A stretch of 5,545 nt of DNA from Candidatus Zhuqueibacterota bacterium (GTDB lineage: Bacteria; SM23-31; B21-G16): NCBI GenBank assembly GCA_003644825.1, contig QNDJ01000139.1, positions 1-5,545 on the forward strand. The letters run 5' to 3'. A model generated the notes under the pieces. The model had not been told where the DNA came from. It saw nothing but the letters and a program-made list of their open reading frames with translations, and searched no databases. This document shows positions 1 to 5,545 of the stretch, piece after piece; within the stretch, counting starts at the first letter, position 1, and each line of letters begins with the position of its first letter. The position numbers were made by a program, and so were the translations under genes.

Positions 1-1707
1 CTCATCTCCGTATATGATTATGTGAGATGTTTTCAGGTTATTGGCAGAGATATTACAGAAAGAAAACAAGCTGAAAAAGAATTAATACGCCTATCTACTG
101 CTATTAGAACAACCTCTGATAGCGTGGTAATATGTGACCCTGAGTTTAAGATAGTTGACTGTAATGATGCGGCTCTACAGATTTATGGAACAAAGAACAA
201 GAATGACCTGGTCGGGAAAAATTGTTTTGATTTTTTAGCGCCTGAAGAAGTAGAGCTCGCCTTAAAAGATAAAGATGAACTGATGAAGAAAGGATTCTTA
301 AGAGGTAGAGAATATAGAGCTTTTAAAAAGAATTGTGAAATATTCCCGGTTGAGGTAAGTATATCTCTTATGAAAGATAAAAATAACGAGCTTACGGGTT
401 TTGTTACAGTTACCAGAGACATCTCTGAAAGAAAAAAGCTTGAAGAATCTGTTAGATTAAGCGAAGAAAAATACCGAACTTTAGTGGAAAATATTGATAT
501 AGGGATTTTCAGAAATACCGGTATAGATGGAAAAATTATCGAGGTGAACAGGGGATGGTTAAAAATTTTTGGTTATAGCAGTAAAAAAGAAGTCCTGGGG
601 AAAAACGTTATAGAGGTCTACTGCGACCCAGAGGATAGAAAAGAATTAAACAAAAAGATGGTAAATAAAGGTTTTGTTAAAAATATGGAAGTGAACTTGA
701 GAAAAAAAGATGGTACTCCTTTTATAGGTTCTATTACTGCTGTTACTATTAAGGATGATAAGGGAAATATTAAATACTACGATTGTGTTATTGAGGATAT
801 TACCGAAAGAAAGAATACGGAAAATGCTCTCTGGAGAAAAAATAAATTGATTCTAAAAAAGAATAGAGAACTACACAAAGCTATGAAAGAACTGAAATCT
901 GCTCAGAATATGTTGATTCAATCAGAAAAAATGGCATCCATCGGAACCCTCGCAGCTGGAGTTGCTCATGAAATTAATAACCCTTTGAGTTATGTTAGCA
1001 GTAATATAAAATATATAAAAAAATATGTAGAAAAAATGGAAAATTTCATTAAAGAACTGCCTGAAGTTTTTTCCAAATTTCCGTTCTATTCAGAGTTTTC
1101 ATCAGAGTTTCAGAAGATAAAAAACAGTTATAAAATAGATTTCATTCTGGAAGACCTAACCTCAGCGATAAATGAATCTATTGAAGGTGCAGAAAGAGTT
1201 AAAAAGATTGTGCAGGATTTAAAAAGTTTTTCACACCCTGTTGTAGAAAGTATGAGTTATGCCAATATAAATGAAGGTATAGAAACAACCCTTAATATTG
1301 TATGGAATGAACTTAAATATAAAGCCGAAGTCAAAAAGGAACTGGGTGATCTCCCGGAGGTCTACTGCAATATTCAGAAATTAAATCAAGTTTTTATGAA
1401 CATCCTTGTTAATGCTGCTCAGGCAATCGAAAATCACGGCATCATTAAAATTAAAACCTATGTAAAGGGTGAGAATGTTTTTATTGAAATAAGCGATACA
1501 GGATGCGGTATCCCTGAAAAAAACCTGCATAAGATATTTGACGCTTTTTATTCCACAAAAGAAATTGGAAAAGGAACAGGATTAGGGTTAAGTATTGCTC
1601 AAAAAATAATTAAAGAACACAGCGGCATAATAAACGTTAAAAGCAAAGTGGGAAAAGGAACAACATTTACTATCAGGATTCCTGTTAATGGTGGTAAAGT
1701 GAAATAA
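1..1707 (+). CDS. PAS-PAS sensor histidine kinase, 5' end outside window
   Basis: Autophosphorylating sensor kinase of a two-component system. The reading frame is open from base 1. The GTG at 22 is not a credible start: it has no Shine-Dalgarno and falls inside the end of a PAS/PAC domain, whose DITERK tail follows within 15 residues. Residues are numbered from that GTG. In order: the end of one PAS domain (1-16); a full PAS domain (about 21-138, ending DISERK, D133); a second full PAS domain (about 146-264, ending DITERK, D259); a coiled-coil linker (265-300); HisKA with the H-box AHEINNPL, phospho-acceptor H316 and ExxN phosphatase-type motif E317/N320; and HATPase_c with N464 (N box), DTGCGIP at 492-498 (G1) and GKGTGLGL at 516-523 (G2). 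All catalytic motifs look intact. No membrane segment is visible in the part present. The signal sensed cannot be read: no LOV cysteine motif is seen. The next kinase begins 31 nt downstream. Confidence 0.95.
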   Translation, partial: LISVYDYVRCFQVIGRDITERKQAEKELIRLSTAIRTTSDSVVICDPEFKIVDCNDAALQIYGTKNKNDLVGKNCFDFLAPEEVELALKDKDELMKKGFLRGREYRAFKKNCEIFPVEVSISLMKDKNNELTGFVTVTRDISERKKLEESVRLSEEKYRTLVENIDIGIFRNTGIDGKIIEVNRGWLKIFGYSSKKEVLGKNVIEVYCDPEDRKELNKKMVNKGFVKNMEVNLRKKDGTPFIGSITAVTIKDDKGNIKYYDCVIEDITERKNTENALWRKNKLILKKNRELHKAMKELKSAQNMLIQSEKMASIGTLAAGVAHEINNPLSYVSSNIKYIKKYVEKMENFIKELPEVFSKFPFYSEFSSEFQKIKNSYKIDFILEDLTSAINESIEGAERVKKIVQDLKSFSHPVVESMSYANINEGIETTLNIVWNELKYKAEVKKELGDLPEVYCNIQKLNQVFMNILVNAAQAIENHGIIKIKTYVKGENVFIEISDTGCGIPEKNLHKIFDAFYSTKEIGKGTGLGLSIAQKIIKEHSGIINVKSKVGKGTTFTIRIPVNGGKVK

Positions 1708-1726
1708 AAAAACAACTAAAAACTTT

Positions 1727-1738
1727 CAGGTTGTTAAG
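1727..1738 (+). promoter_or_regulatory. Weak ribosome binding site of the second kinase gene
   Basis: CAGG at 1727-1730 lies 8 nt before the ATG at 1739. It is the only Shine-Dalgarno-like tract near this start. The next in-frame ATG (1781, residue 15) is preceded only by A-rich sequence, so 1739 is preferred. AACAAC (1711-1716) and GTTGTT (1730-1735) can pair in a weak stem next to this site. With a gap of 31 nt, initiation may partly depend on ribosomes finishing the upstream gene; that is inference. Confidence 0.45.
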
Positions 1739-4225
1739 ATGAAAGAAAAGTTTGAAAACAAAAAAAATCAAAATGAAAAAATGAAAGAGTTAGAATACGG
1801 CATTAATATTCTTGATAAAGCTTTACTGAAACAGTTAGAGGCTATTGAGGCTTCCATTAATGGTATAGCAATATTTAATGAAACTGGAGAGTTCACGTTT
1901 CTTAACACTTCCTATGCTAAAATTTTTGGTTATAATGGTCCTGAGGAATTAATAGGTAAAAACTGGAGAGACCTTTATGACAAAGATGAACTTAAAGAAC
2001 TTGAAAAGAAAGTTATACCTGAATTCAGAAAGAAAGGCCGATGGAGGGGCGAAATATCAGGTAAAAAACTTAATGGGGAAAAAATTCATCTGGATATCTC
2101 TGTAGTCAGAATTGAATCCGGTGATTCTATATGTATCGCACGAGATATCACGGAGCAGAAAAAAGCTGAAGAAGAATTGAAAAAATACAAAGACCATCTT
2201 GAGGAACTTGTTGAAGAAAAAACCCTGGAACTGAAAAAAGTTAATCAAAAGTTAAGCAAAGAAAAAGAAAAACTGGAAAAATACCTCAATATTGCTGGTG
2301 TAATATTTGTCGTTATCGATTCCGAGCAAAGAGTAAGCCTGATTAATAAAAAAGGATGTGAGGTATTAGGCTATGAAAGGGATGAGATTATCGGGAAAAA
2401 CTGGTTTGAAAACTTTCTGCCAGAAAAAGTAAGGAAAGATGTAAAGGTTGTTTTTGAAGGACTAATGAAAGGGGAAGTTGAAAAGTACGAATATTTTGAA
2501 AACCCGATTATTACAAAGAGTGGAAAGGAAAGAATAATCGCCTGGCATAATACATATCTGACGGATGAAAAAGGAAAAATCATCGGCACTTTAAGTTCTG
2601 GAGAAGATATAACTGAACGAAAAAAAATTGAAAACGCTCTTCAAATTGAAAAGGCATACTTTGAACAGTTGTTTGAAAACGCTCCTGAAGGAATAGCACT
2701 AATTGATAATAATAGCAATATTCTACGCGTAAATAAACAATTTACAGAGATGTTTGGATATAAAATTAATGAAATAGCTGGTAAATCAATTGAGGAACTT
2801 ATTGTACCTGAAGAACTTCGAGAAGAAGGTCTTGCTCTTACTAAACAGACATTAAAAGGCAATTCAGTTACCTGTGAGTCTGTACGAAAAAGTAAAAATG
2901 GAAAACTAATTAATGTATCAATTCTTGGAACTCCCATAAAAATTGATCAGGAACAGGTTGCAATTTACATCATTTACCGAGATATTACGGAACGAAAAAA
3001 ATCAGAAAAAGCTTTAAAAGAAAGTGAAGAGAAATATCGTACATTGTTTAATTATATTGCTGACCCGGTCTTTATTATTGATAGGGAAACACATCGTTTT
3101 TTAGATTGCAATGAAACTGCATTAAAAGTGTATGGATATTCTATGGACGAATTAGTTAATATAACTCTAAAAGCAATACATCCACCTGAAGAATTAGAAT
3201 TAGTTGAAAAAAATATAAATAAAAAAATTACTCCATATCCATATACACATATTACAAAAGATGGAAAGAGTTTTCCTGTTGAAATACATACAGAAGAAAT
3301 TGAATATAAAGGCAGAAAAGCCTGGATAAGCATCGTAAGAGATATTACTGAACGGAAAAAAGCCGAAGAGGAAATTGAAAGAAAAAATAGAGAACTTGAA
3401 CTAACCCTCAAAAAACTTAAAGAAGTTCAGGAACACTTAATCCAGAAAGAAAAGTTAATTTCTATTGGCACCCTTGCTGCAGGTATTGCCCATGAAATAA
3501 ATAATCCTGCAGGATACATAAAAAGCAACCTTAATTCTATCATCAGGTATTCTAACAAACTACTTAATGTTTGTAAATTAATTGTGGAAAATACCAATGA
3601 TGATAAAATAAAAAAAATAATGAAGGAAAATAAGGTTAGTTATCTTTTAACTGCCAACAAAGAGGCAGCAGAAGAATCCATTGAAGGTGTTGAAAAAATA
3701 AGTGATATTGTTAAAAATATGCAGGGGTTTGCAAGAAGTGATCTGATTGGCATTGGATACCATGACATAAATGAAGCTATTATCAGCACTGTTAATGTTT
3801 TATGGAATGAACTAAAATATAAGGTAGAAGTAATACAGGACCTGGGAAAAATCCCAGAAATTAAATGTAATATTCAGAGATTAAATTTAGCATTTATGAA
3901 CATACTATTAAACAGTATTCAGGCAATTAAAAAGAAAGGTAAAATCTTTATAAAAACGTATAACGACGATAAATACGTAATAATTGAAATAAAAGACACA
4001 GGTATAGGTATCCCTGAAGAAAATCTTGATAAAATAACAAATGCATTTTTTACTACAAAGATGGCAGATAAACATATCGGTTTAGGTCTAACTACTGCAA
4101 ATAAAATAATTACAGAACATTCGGGAAAACTTAAAATTAATAGCCAGACAGGTAAAGGAACAACTGTAAAAATTTATTTACCTGTGGATGAAAAATCTTT
4201 TAAAGAGGAAAATTTTTACTATTAA
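1739..4225 (+). CDS. Soluble sensor histidine kinase with four PAS domains
   Basis: Complete 828-residue hybrid-free histidine kinase. There is no signal peptide or membrane helix, so it should be cytoplasmic. In order: a short N-terminal helix; PAS1 (about 32-142, ending DITEQKK at D136); a coiled coil (about 147-181) with the signalling-helix pattern LEELVEEKTLEL; PAS2 (182-296, D290); PAS3 (307-421, D415); PAS4 (433-541, D535), three of them ending DITERKK; a second coiled coil; HisKA with AHEINNPAG, phospho-acceptor H585 and ExxN at E586/N589; and HATPase_c with N725 (N box) and DTGIGIP at 753-759 (G1). The G2 box is degenerate: the usual GxGTGLGL reads DKHIGLGL (777-784), keeping G781 and G783 but losing the preceding glycines. 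The kinase core aligns without difficulty to that of the upstream gene and is about half identical by eye, so the two are paralogues. The PAS ligands are unknown. It follows the first kinase by 31 nt and the likely partner regulator lies beyond the repeat element. The ATG is chosen from the CAGG 8 nt upstream. Confidence 0.96.
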   Translation: MKEKFENKKNQNEKMKELEYGINILDKALLKQLEAIEASINGIAIFNETGEFTFLNTSYAKIFGYNGPEELIGKNWRDLYDKDELKELEKKVIPEFRKKGRWRGEISGKKLNGEKIHLDISVVRIESGDSICIARDITEQKKAEEELKKYKDHLEELVEEKTLELKKVNQKLSKEKEKLEKYLNIAGVIFVVIDSEQRVSLINKKGCEVLGYERDEIIGKNWFENFLPEKVRKDVKVVFEGLMKGEVEKYEYFENPIITKSGKERIIAWHNTYLTDEKGKIIGTLSSGEDITERKKIENALQIEKAYFEQLFENAPEGIALIDNNSNILRVNKQFTEMFGYKINEIAGKSIEELIVPEELREEGLALTKQTLKGNSVTCESVRKSKNGKLINVSILGTPIKIDQEQVAIYIIYRDITERKKSEKALKESEEKYRTLFNYIADPVFIIDRETHRFLDCNETALKVYGYSMDELVNITLKAIHPPEELELVEKNINKKITPYPYTHITKDGKSFPVEIHTEEIEYKGRKAWISIVRDITERKKAEEEIERKNRELELTLKKLKEVQEHLIQKEKLISIGTLAAGIAHEINNPAGYIKSNLNSIIRYSNKLLNVCKLIVENTNDDKIKKIMKENKVSYLLTANKEAAEESIEGVEKISDIVKNMQGFARSDLIGIGYHDINEAIISTVNVLWNELKYKVEVIQDLGKIPEIKCNIQRLNLAFMNILLNSIQAIKKKGKIFIKTYNDDKYVIIEIKDTGIGIPEENLDKITNAFFTTKMADKHIGLGLTTANKIITEHSGKLKINSQTGKGTTVKIYLPVDEKSFKEENFYY

Positions 4226-4230
4226 ATACA

Positions 4231-4250
4231 GGGATTGTCCAAAAAGTTAA
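4231..4250 (+). repeat. Left terminal inverted repeat
   Basis: Begins GGGATTGTCC, five bases after the stop codon of the second kinase. It pairs with 4479-4498, with mismatches only at 4235 and 4240. The GGG..TGTCC..AAAAAGT form resembles insertion-sequence termini, but the family was not identified. Confidence 0.7.
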
Positions 4251-4296
4251 TTATTATGTCATTTTGAGTTCTGATTGCTATGAAAAAATTTTCATT

Positions 4297-4321
4297 GGTC
4301 AGGCAGGGATGCCTGACCTAC
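4297..4321 (-). repeat. REP-like hairpin, copy 1, with GTAG head on the minus strand
   Basis: GGTCAGGCA (4297-4305) and TGCCTGACC (4310-4318) form a perfect 9-bp stem around the loop GGGA. Read on the minus strand, GTAG (complement of 4318-4321) immediately precedes the palindrome. This is the layout of REP elements served by RAYT (TnpA_REP) single-strand transposases. The hairpin starts a 45-nt unit (4297-4341) repeated at 4351-4395 with 40 of 45 bases identical. It is not followed by a T-run on the + strand, so it is unlikely to be an intrinsic terminator for the kinase genes. Confidence 0.65.
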
Positions 4322-4350
4322 AACTTGTGCTCAATTACATTAACAAGCCC

Positions 4351-4375
4351 GGCCAGGCAGGGATGCCTGACCTAC
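4351..4375 (-). repeat. REP-like hairpin, copy 2, with GTAG head on the minus strand
   Basis: GGCCAGGCA (4351-4359), loop GGGA, then TGCCTGACC (4364-4372). One stem pair is lost relative to copy 1: C at 4353 replaces T and faces A. GTAG on the minus strand is the complement of 4372-4375. It has the same orientation as copy 1 and is offset by exactly 54 nt. The repeated unit extends to 4395, well beyond the hairpin, so the pair probably arose by tandem duplication of a hairpin plus its flank. Confidence 0.65.
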
Positions 4376-4478
4376 AGTTTGTTCTCAATTATATTTGTAG
4401 AATGAGCATCTGAGCTCTTCTATTTAAAGTTTTCACCTGGCCTGGAGTGATCGGAGCTCATAATGATAGCAATAAATT

Positions 4479-4498
4479 TTAACTTTTTAGACATTCCC
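4479..4498 (-). repeat. Right terminal inverted repeat
   Basis: Ends ...TTTTTAGACATTCCC, the near-exact inverse of 4231-4250 (18 of 20). Its last base is followed at once by the GGGAGGAG ribosome binding tract of the regulator gene. Confidence 0.7.
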
Positions 4499-4499
4499 G

Positions 4500-4506
4500 G
4501 GAGGAG
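4500..4506 (+). promoter_or_regulatory. Strong ribosome binding site of the response regulator gene
   Basis: GGAGGAG lies 8 nt before the ATG at 4515 and is the best Shine-Dalgarno in the window. It fixes the start of the regulator. It sits directly outside the right inverted repeat, so the insertion, if it is one, spared translation initiation. Confidence 0.85.
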
Positions 4507-4514
4507 TAAAAAAT

Positions 4515-5534
4515 ATGAGTCAGCATAAAATTCTTATAGTAGATGATGAGGAGAACATTTTAAGAGCCTTAAGAAGGTTATTTATTGAAACAGATTATGT
4601 TGTTTCTGTTGAAACAAGCCCTAAAAGAGCCCTTAAGTTACTGGAAAAAGAGAAATTTTCTCTGATTATTTCAGATCAGAAAATGCCTGAAATGACGGGA
4701 ATAGAAATGTTAAAAATCGCAAAAAAAATCCAGCCAGATGCAATAAGAATTGTTCTTTCCGGTTATGCAGAAGTTGGAATAATTATCTCAGCAATAAATG
4801 AAGGTGAAATATATAAATTTATTACAAAACCCTGGGACGATGATAATATGCTTCTTGAAGTAAAAAAGGCACTTGAGTATTATGAATTGAAAACAGAAAA
4901 AGAAGCATTAATGAAAAGAATAGAAGAACAAAATAAACAGCTTAAAAGATTTAATGAAGAGCTCGAAAAAAAGGTCGAAGAAAAAACAAGAGAACTGAAG
5001 CTGGCTTATTCTGAAAAAGTGTTGTTGACAGAACAACTCAAGGAAAAAGTAGAAGAACTTAAAGGCAGGGACATAATCCTACAGCACCTGCTCTCAATTC
5101 ACAGCCTCGATGAAACACTAAAAGTAACATTAAAAGTTATTAACAATATTCTCAAAATTAAGAAAGCTGTTATATATATTAAGGACTATAAAGACAATTT
5201 TCTTGAGGCTAAATCAGGAATCGGAACAGATGAAGAACCGAAAAAATCAGGTAAAATTGAATTAAATAACGAAGACAATGACATTGTAAAGGTCTTTAAG
5301 TCAGGTAAAATTATAAAAAACGATGAAGACAATTATCTACTTCAACCTATTAAAAAAGACCAGAAATCTCTGGGGGTTATAGAAATTGTGAGCAATGAAA
5401 AGATTACCGAAGGTTTTATCGAAAAACTGAGCGGGTTTACAAGTTTAGCAGCAATAGCAATCAATGATAGCATTATCAATGAGAATTTACCCGAAATCCA
5501 GAGTAAAATAGAAGAAATTTTAGGTGAGATATAA
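4515..5534 (+). CDS. Response regulator: receiver, coiled coil and GAF-like domain
   Basis: 339-residue cytoplasmic response regulator. The receiver domain (about 4-122) has the acidic pocket D10/D11, phospho-acceptor D54 in SDQKMPEMTG, switch residue S82 in VLSGYAE, and K105 in FITKPWDD with aromatic F102 before it, so it should be phosphorylatable. This receiver subtype, with SDQ.MP and the KPWDD ending, is familiar from RpfG-like proteins that carry HD-GYP phosphodiesterase domains. Here no HD-GYP, GGDEF, helix-turn-helix or kinase domain follows. Instead there is a long coiled coil (about 124-183, with the signalling-helix pattern LEKKVEEKTREL) and a divergent GAF-like domain (about 186-322). 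The GAF call rests on the helix LLSIHSLDETLKVTL, alternating strands, and the closing LGVIEIV and FTSLAAIAIND segments. Its output is probably protein interaction or ligand gating. Upstream kinases are plausible phosphodonors. The start is set by GGAGGAG 8 nt upstream. Confidence 0.93.
   Translation: MSQHKILIVDDEENILRALRRLFIETDYVVSVETSPKRALKLLEKEKFSLIISDQKMPEMTGIEMLKIAKKIQPDAIRIVLSGYAEVGIIISAINEGEIYKFITKPWDDDNMLLEVKKALEYYELKTEKEALMKRIEEQNKQLKRFNEELEKKVEEKTRELKLAYSEKVLLTEQLKEKVEELKGRDIILQHLLSIHSLDETLKVTLKVINNILKIKKAVIYIKDYKDNFLEAKSGIGTDEEPKKSGKIELNNEDNDIVKVFKSGKIIKNDEDNYLLQPIKKDQKSLGVIEIVSNEKITEGFIEKLSGFTSLAAIAINDSIINENLPEIQSKIEEILGEI
5522..5527 (+). promoter_or_regulatory. Ribosome binding site inside the regulator's 3' end
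   Basis: AGGTGA, a good match to the anti-Shine-Dalgarno, lies 8 nt before a GTG at 5536. It is embedded in the last codons of the regulator gene, as expected for a translationally coupled downstream gene. Confidence 0.5.
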
Positions 5535-5535
5535 A

Positions 5536-5545
5536 GTGAAAAAAG
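5536..5545 (+). CDS. Start of a downstream gene, truncated by the window end
   Basis: A GTG at 5536, one base after the regulator's stop codon, is preceded at 8 nt by AGGTGA. Only three codons (V-K-K) and one further base are visible, so no function can be given. The near-zero spacing implies the same operon. A later start beyond the window cannot be excluded. Confidence 0.4.

Larger units (their letters stand above)
4231..4498. mobile_element. MITE-like element of 268 nt with 20-nt inverted ends
   Basis: The ends GGGATTGTCC-AAAAAGTTAA (4231-4250) and the reverse complement of 4479-4498 match at 18 of 20 bases. Weaker inverted similarity continues inward: bases 4259-4280 match the reverse complement of the right side at about 16 of 22, with a small gap between. 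The interior carries no credible protein gene, only two hairpin repeats. This is the pattern of a non-autonomous, transposase-less element or a decayed insertion sequence. No target-site duplication is evident: the left flank reads ATACA and the right flank GGGAG, so the exact boundaries or the mechanism remain open. It accounts for nearly all of the 289-nt gap between the second kinase and the regulator. The alternative is a long structured untranslated region that is not mobile. Confidence 0.55.

Noticed and set aside
22-24. GTG at 22 as the true start of the first kinase
   Set aside because: There is no Shine-Dalgarno, the frame is open to base 1, and the start would cut a PAS domain.
183-422. 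79-codon open frame on the minus strand
   Set aside because: It lies wholly inside the PAS-coding region of the first kinase; its low-complexity, S/F/L-rich translation is typical of an antisense shadow of a Lys/Glu-rich gene.
3052-3411. 119-codon open frame on the minus strand
   Set aside because: It is antisense to PAS4 of the second kinase, with no ribosome binding site logic and a serine/phenylalanine-rich shadow composition. The minus-strand frames at 2057-2248, 2371-2589 and 2641-2937 were dismissed for the same reason.
4297-4318. Hairpin as a rho-independent terminator after the second kinase
   Set aside because: The stem is strong, but no T-run follows on the + strand. On the minus strand the T-run is separated by several bases and no minus-strand gene needs it.
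4297-4395. CRISPR array
   Set aside because: There are only two diverged repeat copies, each an extended palindrome with related flanks and a 9-nt gap between 45-nt units, and no cas genes.
4309-4413. 34-codon + strand open frame across the twin repeats, encoding a duplicated MPDLQ.VLNYI peptide
   Set aside because: The 54-nt repeat offset is a multiple of three, so the frame stays open by arithmetic. The start lies inside a hairpin loop, with no properly spaced Shine-Dalgarno.
4395-4464. Sigma-70-type promoter for the regulator gene
   Set aside because: CATAAT at 4459-4464 has no -35 at 16-18 nt (nearest TTTCAC at 22 nt), and TTGTAG/TATTTA at 4395/4421 are poor and 20 nt apart. Too weak to annotate in AT-rich DNA.

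Overview
The window is AT-rich bacterial DNA, roughly one third G+C by eye, with lysine-, glutamate- and isoleucine-rich proteins. It carries a signal-transduction gene cluster read entirely on the + strand. The kinases are multi-PAS soluble-type sensors, common in environmental bacteria with large two-component repertoires (Desulfobacterota-like and candidate-phylum lineages, for example). The sequence alone does not fix the phylum. No housekeeping marker, tRNA or rRNA is present.

Layout: (1) 1-1707 is a PAS-PAS histidine kinase whose 5' end lies outside the window. (2) After 31 nt comes a complete 828-residue histidine kinase with four PAS domains (1739-4225). Its kinase core is clearly paralogous to that of the first gene. 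(3) A 289-nt intergenic stretch (4226-4514) is almost wholly filled by a 268-nt MITE-like element. It has near-perfect 20-nt inverted ends and, in its middle, two same-orientation REP-like hairpins preceded by GTAG on the minus strand. (4) 4515-5534 is a response regulator with a receiver domain, a long coiled coil and a GAF-like domain, but no recognisable DNA-binding or enzymatic output. (5) A Shine-Dalgarno sequence inside the end of that gene points to a further gene starting with GTG at 5536, one base after the stop and running out of the window.

Working model (inference): the genes form one co-directional operon. The two kinases sense cytoplasmic or redox-type cues through PAS domains and can phosphorylate receivers such as the one at 4515. 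That regulator would act through protein contacts or a downstream partner. Removing the 268-nt element leaves only 21 nt between the second kinase and the regulator, as tight as the other gaps, so the element probably inserted into a pre-existing operon. The most unusual parts of the window are this nested repeat element and the regulator without an obvious output.
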